Virus record (IMG/VR): IMGVR_UViG_3300030020_000068
Location: 1-31,875 of that record
Direction: 5' to 3' (one strand)
DNA: 31,875 nucleotides
From: a virus
The number at the start of each line of letters is the position of its first letter. Positions within the stretch are counted from its first letter, which is position 1. The notes below the pieces were generated by a model. That model searched no databases and was not told the origin of the DNA. It worked only from the letters and a program-made list of their open reading frames with translations. Shown one piece after another: positions 1-6,231 of the stretch. The position numbers were made by a program, and so were the translations under genes.

Positions 1-153
1 ACTTGCATTGGATGCGGTTTGGCAGGATATGAAGTGAAGGATATTGCACCTATGTTCGCAGATGCACCACCAAACGTCATAATGCCAAAACCATTTCAAA
101 TATTTTTTAAAGGAGAATATTATGATCCAAGAGGATTTGAACACTCAACTTAG
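1..153 (+). CDS. C-terminal end of a macro-domain-like protein (partial)
   Basis: The frame is open from base 1 and ends at TAG 151-153, giving the last 50 residues; the start lies outside the window. Near its beginning it reads CIGCGLAGYEVKDIAPMF. The IGCGLxG piece resembles the 'RIGCGLGG' loop of macro (ADP-ribose-binding) domains, followed by an acidic or aromatic tail as in phage members. This is family resemblance by eye over a short fragment. It overlaps the next gene by 32 bases, typical of a compact phage operon. An ADP-ribose or ADP-ribosyl hydrolase role is an inference only. Confidence 0.45.
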   Translation, partial: TCIGCGLAGYEVKDIAPMFADAPPNVIMPKPFQIFFKGEYYDPRGFEHST

Positions 154-304
154 TCCAAGACAAGATTTTCTACATCAACTATTTGGGTATATTATAATGA
201 GTGAAGTAGATGAAGCAATAGAAATACTTGATTATGTTGTTGATGATGCTATTACAGATCATAAATTTGAAGATATATTAAAGGACTTAGAAAAGAATGG
301 ATAA
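122..304 (+). CDS. Small hypothetical protein (60 aa)
   Basis: The ATG sits 7 bases after an AGGAG Shine-Dalgarno site at 111-116. The product is acidic and probably helical, with no cysteine pairs or membrane segment. It overlaps the upstream partial gene in another frame and the downstream gene by 8 bases, so the three are translationally linked. I do not recognise a family. Confidence 0.6.
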   Translation: MIQEDLNTQLSPRQDFLHQLFGYIIMSEVDEAIEILDYVVDDAITDHKFEDILKDLEKNG

Positions 305-575
305 CGAAAACAACGAGAAACTTTCAATTTTTGATTTTGGTTTCTCAACAACTACCGAAGAAGAATTAAAACGTTCTGAAAGAGAAAACATCGAGTCTTT
401 ACATACAAAGCTTTCAGAATCCAATGCTAAACTTATTGGACTCAAGGAAATTATCTGGCCTTTATTAGAAGAATTTCGTAAAGACCCCGGCAATCCTATC
501 ATCAAGTGGCCCAATCGTGTAGCAATCATTAATAATTTAATGAAGAAAATCAATGACTACATCAACGCTCAATAG
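297..575 (+). CDS. Hypothetical protein (92 aa)
   Basis: It starts at ATG 297 inside the end of the preceding gene and ends 22 bases inside the next one. Residues 20-55 are charged and heptad-like, suggesting a helix or short coiled coil. A 'PIIKWPNR' segment near the C terminus recurs in small T4-like phage proteins, but I cannot assign a function. Confidence 0.6.
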   Translation: MDNENNEKLSIFDFGFSTTTEEELKRSERENIESLHTKLSESNAKLIGLKEIIWPLLEEFRKDPGNPIIKWPNRVAIINNLMKKINDYINAQ

Positions 576-876
576 ACAATATGATCCGAGAAATCCTAGT
601 AAATTGATTACCATTCAAGAATTAGTATGGCTTTATGAAGAACAAATAAAGCTTTCTATGTTGAAATCTAAAGATTCAACACGTCTTGTAGCTTGTTTAT
701 TAGGCATTTATTTAGCTGAAGAAGTTTTATATTATTCTACACATACTGTATATCATAATATAGGTAATAAAGAAGAAAAGAAAAGAATTATTGGTGATAT
801 TGTTAACGAAATAACAAAAAGACTTGGTTGTGAAGTTTATGGTTGTACAGCGGCAATTTTAGGAGAATATCTATAA
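553..876 (+). CDS. Hypothetical protein (107 aa)
   Basis: It starts at ATG 553 within the previous gene. The product has a basic N terminus and a moderately hydrophobic helix around residues 45-65, not long enough to call a membrane segment. No catalytic motif is visible. Its last codons contain the AGGAG ribosome-binding site of the membrane-protein gene that follows, so the two are probably translationally coupled. Confidence 0.6.
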   Translation: MTTSTLNRQYDPRNPSKLITIQELVWLYEEQIKLSMLKSKDSTRLVACLLGIYLAEEVLYYSTHTVYHNIGNKEEKKRIIGDIVNEITKRLGCEVYGCTAAILGEYL

Positions 877-1673
877 TATTTCTTAGTATCATCTTATTCT
901 TAGCAGCGTTTGAATTATCAGGTATTTCAGCTTTCTTTAGTATAACAGGCATGACGGCAATCTTTCCGTCTGCCTATTGGTCAATTGTCGTTATGGGAAT
1001 CGCGTTAGAAGTCGGTAAGCTGTCTTCTATCAGCTTTCTTCATTTCCATTGGAAAGAAGTTCCGGGTCTGATTAAGGCGTATCTTATTAGCGCCATAGTT
1101 ATTCTCATGTTCATTAATTATATTGGACTGTTCGGCTACCTTTCAAAGGCTCATATCGAGCAACAGGTTAATAATAGTACTCAGTATGCACAAGTAGAAA
1201 TTGTACAATCGAAGATTGATAACGAAACTAACACCATTACCGATTTAGATAAACAGATTGCTCAAATCGACAATGCCTTACAGAAGCTCACAGACACAGG
1301 CAGGGCAGCATCTTCACTTGCACAGGCACAGAGCCAGCGAAAGACGAGAGATAGCCTTGTAAAGGCCAAGACAGATCATTTAACGACACTCGATACACTC
1401 AAGAATCAAAAGATAACCGCAGAAGTTTCCAATAAGAAATTAGAAGCTGATTTTGGTCCTTTAAAATATATTGCTGATGCAGTCTATGGTAATCCAACGC
1501 CAGAACAAATGGAAAATATTGTAAGATGGATTATTTTTATTTTAGGATTCGTGTTTGATCCTCTGGCTTTATGTCTGTTGATATCAGCACAATTTACTCT
1601 GACAAATCGAAAGAAAAGGTTGACATATCCATCAAACGAGGGTATGATAACTATTGATGATAGTAAACTCTAA
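843..1673 (+). CDS. Membrane protein with central coiled coil
   Basis: Three hydrophobic segments lie near the N terminus (FLSIILFLAAFELSG; YWSIVVMGIALEVG; AYLISAIVILMFINYIGL). They are followed by a long polar heptad region at about residues 105-205 and a fourth hydrophobic segment near residue 235. This suits an inner-membrane protein with a large soluble coiled-coil loop, an arrangement seen in other T4-like phages; the role is unknown. The start is uncertain. TTG 843 is in frame, but the only good ribosome-binding site (AGGAG, 861-865) would serve an ATA codon at 873, giving an N terminus MIFLSIILFLAAF. No ATG is available near the beginning of the hydrophobic region. Confidence 0.75.
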   Translation: MYSGNFRRISIIFLSIILFLAAFELSGISAFFSITGMTAIFPSAYWSIVVMGIALEVGKLSSISFLHFHWKEVPGLIKAYLISAIVILMFINYIGLFGYLSKAHIEQQVNNSTQYAQVEIVQSKIDNETNTITDLDKQIAQIDNALQKLTDTGRAASSLAQAQSQRKTRDSLVKAKTDHLTTLDTLKNQKITAEVSNKKLEADFGPLKYIADAVYGNPTPEQMENIVRWIIFILGFVFDPLALCLLISAQFTLTNRKKRLTYPSNEGMITIDDSKL

Positions 1674-1681
1674 GGAGTAAT

Positions 1682-1960
1682 ATGGCACATTATGCATTTA
1701 TTCTGGCATGGAAACAGCCACCAGAATCTATACCTGAAGAAGAATTTGAATTAATCTTGAAATTTTTCAAGGCTTATAGATTCAAAATGTTTGCAAATCA
1801 AATACCGCAAATATGGGTTGCAGAAGATGAGGGTCTAAATCCTGTAATTAGAATTGTAGGAAGAATTCCTATGTCAATTACTAGGCATTTAACCTCAATC
1901 TATTGTACTCGAATGTCAGATACATCTGGCGATTATATAGACAAAATCGGAGCAAAATAA
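1682..1960 (+). CDS. Hypothetical protein (92 aa)
   Basis: ATG 1682 follows AAGGAG (1672-1677) by four bases. The product is soluble with scattered aromatic residues and ends KIGAK. It is followed after two bases by the TTG start of uvsX, and its last codons hold the GGAG site used by uvsX. No family recognised. Confidence 0.6.
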   Translation: MAHYAFILAWKQPPESIPEEEFELILKFFKAYRFKMFANQIPQIWVAEDEGLNPVIRIVGRIPMSITRHLTSIYCTRMSDTSGDYIDKIGAK

Positions 1961-1962
1961 GT

Positions 1963-3027
1963 TTGGTTAAGGCAAAAAAAGAAAAACTTGGTGGTTCATT
2001 AATTGAAAGATTACAAAGAGCCGGTTCAGGAAACATAACATCTACGTTAGCTTCTGATAGTGCATTTAATGTGCAAGCCGACACAGTGGCTACTACAGTA
2101 CCTATTATCAATGTAGCATTTTCTGGTAAGTTAAACGGTGGATTTGTTCCGGGTCTTACAATTCTAGCTGGCGAGTCCAGAACTTTCAAGACTTTACTTT
2201 CACTTTTACTCTTAAAATCTTACTTAGATAAGTTTTCAGATGGTATCGGAATTATTTACGATATCGAAAGAGGCATCACCAAAGAATATTTAGATATGGT
2301 CGGAGTTGATTCTGATCGTGTACTTCTGCTTAGAGACATAATTCATATTGAAGAATTGAAATTCGATATGGTTAAGAGATTAGAAGAAATTGAAAAAGGT
2401 GATCACGTATTCTTTCTTGTAGATTCTTTGGGTATTATTGCTTCAAATAAAGAAATTGAAGACGCCATAGAAGAAAAATCTGTTACTGACATGACTCGTG
2501 CTAAATCTCTTAGAAGTTATCTTCGCGTCGTTTCTCCTTACTTCTTAAGTAAGGAAATTCCTTGTGTAATGATTAATCACGTTTATCAGACTTTAGAGAA
2601 TTATTCAAAGACTGTAGTAGGCGGTGGTACAGCTATTATGTATATTGCTAATCAGGTTCTTATTGTTACTCGTGCTCAAGAGACTGAGGGTGAAGGTAAA
2701 GATAAAGAATTATTAGGATATAAATTTACCTTACATATTGAAAAATCACGATTTGTAAGAGAAAAGGCAAAATTAGCCTTTACAGTCCTTTTCGATGGTG
2801 GTATAGATGAAACTTCTGGCCTCCTTGAAGAAGCCAAGGAATTTGGATTGATAGAAGGTGGCGGCGGTGGATGGTATACTTATAATGGTAATAAGTATCG
2901 TTCATCACAATTTACCAAAGAATTTTGGAAGCCAATTCTAGCAAATGAAGAATTCCAAACATTTGTTGAAAACAAATATAAATTATCAGGAAATTATGAT
3001 GATAAAGAAGATTCTAGCGAAAGTTGA
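1963..3027 (+). CDS. uvsX: UvsX RecA-like recombinase
   Basis: RecA-family strand-exchange ATPase of T4-type phages. It coats single-stranded DNA and drives recombination-dependent replication and repair. The Walker A motif is GESRTFKT (residues 70-77; T4 has GPSKSFKS). Walker B lies in HVFFLVDSLG, followed by the T4-like block SVTDMTRAKSLRSYLRVVSPYF and KTVVGGGTAIMY. About 354 aa against 391 in T4, with a shorter acidic tail. I choose TTG 1963, preceded by GGAG at 1949-1952, because alignment to the T4 N terminus (LKSRLIKAST) begins there; an in-frame TTG at 1903 would add 20 residues with no support. The gene follows a small gene by two bases and overlaps the next by 32 bases. Confidence 0.93.
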   Translation: MVKAKKEKLGGSLIERLQRAGSGNITSTLASDSAFNVQADTVATTVPIINVAFSGKLNGGFVPGLTILAGESRTFKTLLSLLLLKSYLDKFSDGIGIIYDIERGITKEYLDMVGVDSDRVLLLRDIIHIEELKFDMVKRLEEIEKGDHVFFLVDSLGIIASNKEIEDAIEEKSVTDMTRAKSLRSYLRVVSPYFLSKEIPCVMINHVYQTLENYSKTVVGGGTAIMYIANQVLIVTRAQETEGEGKDKELLGYKFTLHIEKSRFVREKAKLAFTVLFDGGIDETSGLLEEAKEFGLIEGGGGGWYTYNGNKYRSSQFTKEFWKPILANEEFQTFVENKYKLSGNYDDKEDSSES

Positions 3028-3154
3028 TATCGAATTCTTTAAGAAATTTAAAGAAAGATACGAAGGTTGGGACATTGTACGATATGAAGATAATTCGCTC
3101 GTCATGATCCCACCAAAGCGTGAACCTATTGTAAGGAAACGAAGATGGCCATGA
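2996..3154 (+). CDS. Small basic hypothetical protein (about 52 aa)
   Basis: Two adjacent ATGs (2996, 2999) follow a CAGGA site at the end of uvsX. An upstream in-frame start at 2945 would lie deep inside uvsX and lacks a ribosome-binding site. The product is lysine- and arginine-rich with a C terminus KREPIVRKRRWP, so nucleic-acid binding is possible. It overlaps both neighbours in other frames. Confidence 0.5.
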   Translation: MMIKKILAKVDIEFFKKFKERYEGWDIVRYEDNSLVMIPPKREPIVRKRRWP

Positions 3155-3582
3155 AAATTGGTGTGACAGGCACTCGTAATGGCCTTAGTAAGGACCAAAA
3201 AGAATTTGCTAATACTGCATTATTCAATATTCCTTTAGGAAATCCATTAGAAAAATATGAATTTCATCATGGAAATTGTATTGGTGTGGACGTTGAAGTT
3301 GCTGCCATAGCAAGGCAATATAGTTATCACATTGTATGTCATCCTCCGATGATTAAAGATTTGATAGGAGACTTCATATCTGATGAATATCGACCTCCCT
3401 TAACATATTTTCAGAGAAATCGTAATATAGTTAATGAAACAGAACTTTTGCTTGCATTTCCTAAAGAAATAGAGAGACAAGCAAAAGGAGGAACGTGGTA
3501 TACGGTAGATTACGCTAATAAACGTAATAAAGCTGTAATTATTATATTTCCAGATGGTAGTACAAAAGGGCATAACATTTAA
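3145..3582 (+). CDS. SLOG-superfamily (YspA/DprA-like Rossmann) protein
   Basis: The N terminus MAMKIGVTGTRNGLSKDQ, the block HHGNCIGVDVEVAAIARQ, and later RNRNIVNETELLLAFPKE plus GGTWYTVDYANKRNKAVIII match the order of the small SLOG-type Rossmann proteins: a glycine-rich loop, an HGxCxGVD strand and helix, and a GGTWxTVxYA loop. The family is thought to bind nucleotide-like ligands; the reaction in phage is unknown. ATG 3145 follows AAGGA by 8 bases. The final TAA overlaps the next ATG (TAATG). The family call rests on motif resemblance. Confidence 0.7.
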   Translation: MAMKIGVTGTRNGLSKDQKEFANTALFNIPLGNPLEKYEFHHGNCIGVDVEVAAIARQYSYHIVCHPPMIKDLIGDFISDEYRPPLTYFQRNRNIVNETELLLAFPKEIERQAKGGTWYTVDYANKRNKAVIIIFPDGSTKGHNI

Positions 3583-3857
3583 TGTGGAAAACTTTAGCAG
3601 TAGATATTAGCGATGATATTATATCAATAGATGGTAACGTCTGTACATTTGATGTACTCCATGTTATTGTAACTGAAAAATTTCCCCCGGATGAAGATTT
3701 AAAATACTTCTACGAGGAACTATCTACAGATATAGAACTCGGTCTGACTGATCTTGTTCCATTGAAAGACTATCTATTAGTCCGAACGGAAATTTTAGAC
3801 GAAGAAGAAATTAACAAATGGAAACAAATTCTTGGAGAATATAAAGAAAATGAGTAA
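3582..3857 (+). CDS. Acidic hypothetical protein (91 aa)
   Basis: It starts at an ATG overlapping the stop of the SLOG-like gene and ends 8 bases inside gapR. It is strongly acidic (many D and E) with predicted beta and helical stretches and no cysteines in pairs. Such charge is common in small phage proteins that mimic DNA or bind host proteins, but nothing specific can be claimed. Confidence 0.6.
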   Translation: MWKTLAVDISDDIISIDGNVCTFDVLHVIVTEKFPPDEDLKYFYEELSTDIELGLTDLVPLKDYLLVRTEILDEEEINKWKQILGEYKENE

Positions 3858-4110
3858 TACAGAAGTATCAGGTACAGAAGAAATAAACTCAGGTCATCTT
3901 CGTTCTTTTATTGAGCGTATTGAGCGTCTTGAAGAAGAAAAGAAGGTAATTGCCGAAGACATTAAAGACGTTTACGTTGAAATAAAGTCTAATGGCTTTG
4001 ATGTAAAGATTGTACGCACTATTGTCAAGCTCCGTAAGCTAGATCGTGATAAGCGTCATGAAGAAGAAGAAATTCTTTCACTTTATATGCAAGCCATTGG
4101 TATGAATTAA
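3850..4110 (+). CDS. gapR: GapR-like DNA-binding protein (DUF2312)
   Basis: The sequence matches the DUF2312/GapR pattern closely. HLRSFIERIERLEEEKK is followed by IAEDIKDVYVEIKSNGFDVK, then a basic helix VRTIVKLRKLDRDKRHEEEE and the terminal YMQAIGMN. Cellular GapR is a nucleoid-associated, AT-rich and overtwisted-DNA-binding tetramer almost confined to alphaproteobacteria, so this gene is a strong host clue. ATG 3850 has GGAG ahead of it (3834-3837); an in-frame TTG at 3832 is less likely. 86 aa, near the usual family length. A phage copy could reshape host chromosome topology or protect phage DNA (inference). Confidence 0.9.
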   Translation: MSNTEVSGTEEINSGHLRSFIERIERLEEEKKVIAEDIKDVYVEIKSNGFDVKIVRTIVKLRKLDRDKRHEEEEILSLYMQAIGMN

Positions 4111-4199
4111 TGACTGTTAAACAAGAAAGCATAACTGTTATACTTATAACATTAATTGTGCTGTATATTTTAGGTTATACTATAGTTTATGGACCATAA
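4110..4199 (+). CDS. Single-pass micro-membrane protein (29 aa)
   Basis: ATG 4110 overlaps the TAA of gapR (TAATG). The peptide is MTVKQESITVILITLIVLYI and then LGYTIVYGP, essentially one transmembrane helix after a short charged N terminus. The exact start-stop coupling with its neighbours argues it is translated. Function unknown. Confidence 0.5.
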   Translation: MTVKQESITVILITLIVLYILGYTIVYGP

Positions 4200-4202
4200 T
4201 TA

Positions 4203-4271
4203 ATGCCAGTATTTTTAATTTGTGTTTTAGCAGTAATATTAGCAGTCGCAACAATTTTAGGATATCATTAA
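4203..4271 (+). CDS. Hydrophobic micro-peptide (22 aa)
   Basis: ATG 4203 lies three bases after the previous stop, and its TAA is immediately followed by the GTG of the next membrane gene. It encodes MPVFLICVLAVILAVATIL plus GYH, a bare transmembrane helix. Position and packing support it; there is no strong ribosome-binding site of its own, so coupling is likely. Confidence 0.4.
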   Translation: MPVFLICVLAVILAVATILGYH

Positions 4272-4853
4272 GTGTTTTTACCGTTTGATTTAGATTTATT
4301 TGCATTTTTCTTTTTAACTCTTATTTTTCTGAGTTATAGATTTTGGATCGGACTTCCGATATTAATTATTTTTTATAGTGCTTTATTATCATACTTTGGA
4401 TTTAATCCAATATCAAATTCTTATCAATGGCTTTCTGAGAATTATGTAAAAGCCATTCTGTACGTATTTACATATGTTGCCATTGGTGTATTATGGTCAA
4501 TATTCATGTGGTATGTAAAAGTAAAGAAATGGATAGGTGAAGTTAAAGTTAAAAAAGCTAATTATGATAATTTAGCTGTCAAAAAAGATTTAAATTTTAA
4601 AGCTTATTATTCCAGAGTATCTTACGACACACTTGACTCTATGAAGGTTTCTAATTATAAGTCAGAAATCATTTTCTGGATTAGTTTTTGGTGGTTTTCA
4701 TTCATTGAAACCTTCTTCGGAGAATGGCTCAAGAATTTCTTCAACGGAATCTATACTCTTTTCAGTAGCTTATATGGTGCAATTTTGTCAAATGAATTAA
4801 AAAAAATTGGAATAGATAATAAATCTGTTGACATCGATAAGGAAGTAGGATAA
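4272..4853 (+). CDS. Multi-pass membrane protein (193 aa)
   Basis: It begins with GTG directly after the upstream TAA. Hydrophobic segments lie at about residues 4-45 (probably two passes) and 62-80, with an aromatic-rich amphipathic stretch at 130-170 (FWISFWWFSFIETFF) that may be membrane-associated. Together with the two preceding micro-proteins it forms a small membrane cassette. No transporter or holin motif is recognised. It is followed by the tRNA region. Confidence 0.6.
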   Translation: MFLPFDLDLFAFFFLTLIFLSYRFWIGLPILIIFYSALLSYFGFNPISNSYQWLSENYVKAILYVFTYVAIGVLWSIFMWYVKVKKWIGEVKVKKANYDNLAVKKDLNFKAYYSRVSYDTLDSMKVSNYKSEIIFWISFWWFSFIETFFGEWLKNFFNGIYTLFSSLYGAILSNELKKIGIDNKSVDIDKEVG

Positions 4854-4880
4854 ATATAAAGCATGAATCTTTAATTAAGA

Positions 4881-4979
4881 TTAACTGGCTCTGAGGTGGC
4901 CGAATGGCAAGGCTCGCGACTGTTAATCGCAGGACTCCAAAAGAGAGTAGGTTCGATTCCTACCCTCAGAGCCAGTTAA
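4881..4979. repeat. Perfect 16-bp inverted repeat enclosing tRNA-Asn
   Basis: TTAACTGGCTCTGAGG (4881-4896) is the exact reverse complement of CCTCAGAGCCAGTTAA (4964-4979). The inner 7 bp are the tRNA acceptor stem. The outer 9 bp extend the helix through the leader and beyond the encoded CCA. Confidence 0.9.
4890..4974 (+). tRNA. tRNA-Asn (anticodon GTT), class II variable arm
   Basis: The acceptor stem TCTGAGG/CCTCAGA (4890-4896/4964-4970) is followed by discriminator G and an encoded CCA. The D arm is GCC-GAATGGCAA-GGC. The anticodon loop CTGTTAA carries GTT, which reads AAC/AAU. The T arm is GTAGG-TTCGATT-CCTAC. The first anticodon-stem pair is C.A, leaving four good pairs. The variable region is about 15 nt with a small CTC/GAG stem, the form normally seen in Leu, Ser or Tyr tRNAs rather than Asn. 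G73 suits AsnRS. Confidence 0.88.
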
Positions 4980-5003
4980 TTTTTTAAAAGGTTCGAATTT
5001 TAC

Positions 5004-5045
5004 TATAAATGCTCCGAAGATTAATTTCAACGGAGTATTTTTTTG
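5004..5045 (+). promoter_or_regulatory. Late promoter plus SD-masking hairpin ahead of HNH gene
   Basis: TATAAATG at 5004-5011 resembles the T4 late box TATAAATA. A hairpin pairs AATGCTCCG (5008-5016) with CGGAGTATT (5031-5039), which contains the CGGAG ribosome-binding site for TTG 5043. RNA arriving from upstream would hide the site. RNA started from the late box at about 5017 lacks the 5' arm and would expose it. Because the stem is followed by a T run, it may also act as a terminator after the tRNA. Confidence 0.6.
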
Positions 5046-5576
5046 TCTAAAAATTCTGAAGGTGTAATTAGATGGCGTATTAAAACAAAATCTTTAATTA
5101 TTGAACATATGGGTGGTTGTTGTCAGATATGTGGTTATAATCGTTGTCAAAACGCTTTAGATTTACATCATATTAATCCTAAATTAAAGGAGTTAACATT
5201 TGGTGAAATTAGAGTTAATCCTGTTGCTATTGCAAAAATTGCAGAAGAATTAAAAAAATGTATTTTATTGTGTGCAAATTGTCATAGAGAATTTCATGCA
5301 GGATATATTTGTTTACCTGATGATTATGCCATTTTTGATGATAAATTTATACAAAATTCAAGACGTGAGATTGACGAACGAAAAGAAAGAGCAAATCAAA
5401 AAATTAAGAATAAATTAAAAGGTGGTAAGCGTTTAAAAATTCTCTTGACGAACGAAGAATTTATTGCTAAGTTTCAATCTGAATTTAAGGGTAACAAATC
5501 TAAATTTGCCGAGTTCCTTAATGTTTCTGAAGCTGCTGTCAGAAAAAGACTGAAGAAGATCGAGAGTATAAAATGA
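5043..5576 (+). CDS. HNH homing endonuclease with C-terminal HTH
   Basis: Two zinc-knuckle pairs (CQICGYNRC and CANCHREFH) flank the HNH core LDLHHINPK, with ILLCANCH as the second half of the beta-beta-alpha-metal fold. The C terminus NKSKFAEFLNVSEAAVRKRL looks like a helix-turn-helix that would read target DNA. The start is TTG with CGGAG seven bases upstream. It is a freestanding mobile gene lodged between tRNA-Asn and a deaminase; its stop overlaps the deaminase ATG. Translation is probably delayed to late infection by the hairpin upstream. Confidence 0.85.
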   Translation: MSKNSEGVIRWRIKTKSLIIEHMGGCCQICGYNRCQNALDLHHINPKLKELTFGEIRVNPVAIAKIAEELKKCILLCANCHREFHAGYICLPDDYAIFDDKFIQNSRREIDERKERANQKIKNKLKGGKRLKILLTNEEFIAKFQSEFKGNKSKFAEFLNVSEAAVRKRLKKIESIK

Positions 5577-5983
5577 AGAAGATCGACATTTTTAATTTCC
5601 TTTTCAAGTCGGCTATTGCGATTGATGAAGTCGCGGCTAATGCTCGACTCGTCTCGATTATCACCTACAAGAACACTGTTGTTTCTGTAGGCTTTAACAA
5701 AATGAAATCTCATCCTTTCCAGAAGAAGTTTGGAAAGAATTCTGAGGCTATTTTTCTTCATTCTGAAATTGACGCTATCAAGAATGGTCTGCGTCATATC
5801 GATCAGGACGACTTTAAGAAGTGCGAGCTTTATAGCCTGCGTGTCAAGCGTGAAAGCCGTAACGGACCTTTTGTGACTGGCATTTCTATGCCTTGTGATG
5901 GATGCATGAGAGCAATTGTTACATTTGGTATTAAAAAGGTGTTTTACACCGAAAATGAAAAAAACTGCTTTACTTGTCTATAA
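5573..5983 (+). CDS. Cytidine/deoxycytidylate-deaminase-fold protein
   Basis: The zinc deaminase signature is present: H63-S-E65 (in LHSEIDAIKNG) and P107-C-x2-C111 (in MPCDGCMRA), the catalytic Glu and zinc ligands of the CDA superfamily. Length is 136 aa. It differs from the dCMP deaminase at 13179 in having HSE in place of HAE and little else in common, so the substrate (free nucleotide, nucleoside or nucleic acid) cannot be read off. ATG 5573 overlaps the HNH stop. A late-type box lies over its stop codon. Confidence 0.75.
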   Translation: MKKIDIFNFLFKSAIAIDEVAANARLVSIITYKNTVVSVGFNKMKSHPFQKKFGKNSEAIFLHSEIDAIKNGLRHIDQDDFKKCELYSLRVKRESRNGPFVTGISMPCDGCMRAIVTFGIKKVFYTENEKNCFTCL

Positions 5984-5986
5984 ATA
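5979..5986 (+). promoter_or_regulatory. T4-type late -10 box TATAAATA
   Basis: An exact TATAAATA overlaps the end of the deaminase gene, about 11 bases before tRNA-Gln(CTG). It could drive late transcription of the tRNA pair. It is a sequence match only. Confidence 0.4.
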
Positions 5987-5996
5987 AAGAGTATAT

Positions 5997-6071
5997 TCTG
6001 GAATGGTGTAATTGGCAGCACGCAACTCTCTGAAAGTTGAAATACAGGTTCGAGCCCTGAGTCCAGAGCCA
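5997..6071 (+). tRNA. tRNA-Gln (anticodon CTG)
   Basis: The acceptor stem TCTGGA/TCCAGA is followed by G73 and an encoded CCA (6069-6071). The D arm is GTG-TAATTGGCAG-CAC. The anticodon arm CAACT-CTCTGAA-AGTTG has CTG, reading CAG. The T arm is ACAGG-TTCGAGC-CCTGA. Two mismatches fall at the acceptor/T-arm junction (A7.G66 and A49.A65), so the molecule may be weakened. The variable region is short (class I), unlike the two neighbouring tRNAs. Confidence 0.85.
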
Positions 6072-6082
6072 ATTTTTTAATA

Positions 6083-6188
6083 ATGTGCTTAGATGGAGAA
6101 TAGTTTAATTGGTAAAACAATCGACTTTGAATCGATTAACAGGAAATGCTTGTGTAGGTTCGAATCCTACTTCTCCATCTAAGCACAT
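6083..6188. repeat. Perfect 18-bp inverted repeat enclosing tRNA-Gln(TTG)
   Basis: ATGTGCTTAGATGGAGAA (6083-6100) and TTCTCCATCTAAGCACAT (6171-6188) are exact reverse complements. Seven inner pairs form the acceptor stem and eleven outer pairs extend it. This repeats the arrangement around tRNA-Asn with a different sequence. Confidence 0.9.
6094..6178 (+). tRNA. tRNA-Gln (anticodon TTG), class II variable arm
   Basis: The acceptor stem is TGGAGAA/TTCTCCA (6094-6100/6171-6177). The D arm is GTTT-AATTGGTA-AAAC. The anticodon arm ATCGA-CTTTGAA-TCGAT has TTG, reading CAA. The T arm is GTAGG-TTCGAAT-CCTAC. The 17-nt variable region can form an ACAGG/CTTGT stem, a class II feature not expected in Gln tRNAs. 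The discriminator would be T73, and CTA rather than CCA follows, so CCA must be added after trimming. The anticodon identity is clear; the aminoacylation identity is less sure. Confidence 0.82.
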
Positions 6189-6231
6189 CAATTTCTACCG
6201 TTAGATAAATAATAAAACGGAGAAATTGATG
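6186..6231 (+). promoter_or_regulatory. SD- and ATG-masking hairpin with late box in its loop
   Basis: CATCAATTTCT (6186-6196) and CCGTT (6198-6202) pair with AACGG (6216-6220) and AGAAATTGATG (6221-6231), a 16-bp stem with one bulged A. The 3' arm holds CGGAG and the ATG of the HNH gene. The loop contains GATAAATA (6204-6211), a near match to the late box, which would start RNA at about 6217, just before the CGGAG. Confidence 0.7.

Noticed and set aside
1903-1962. N-terminal extension of UvsX from TTG 1903
   Set aside because: It overlaps the preceding gene by 58 bases, lacks a ribosome-binding site, and does not match the T4 UvsX N terminus.
5008-5045. Simple rho-independent terminator only
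   Set aside because: The stem plus T run would suit, but the 3' arm is also the ribosome-binding site of the next gene and a late box overlaps the 5' arm, so I list it as a control element with possible termination.
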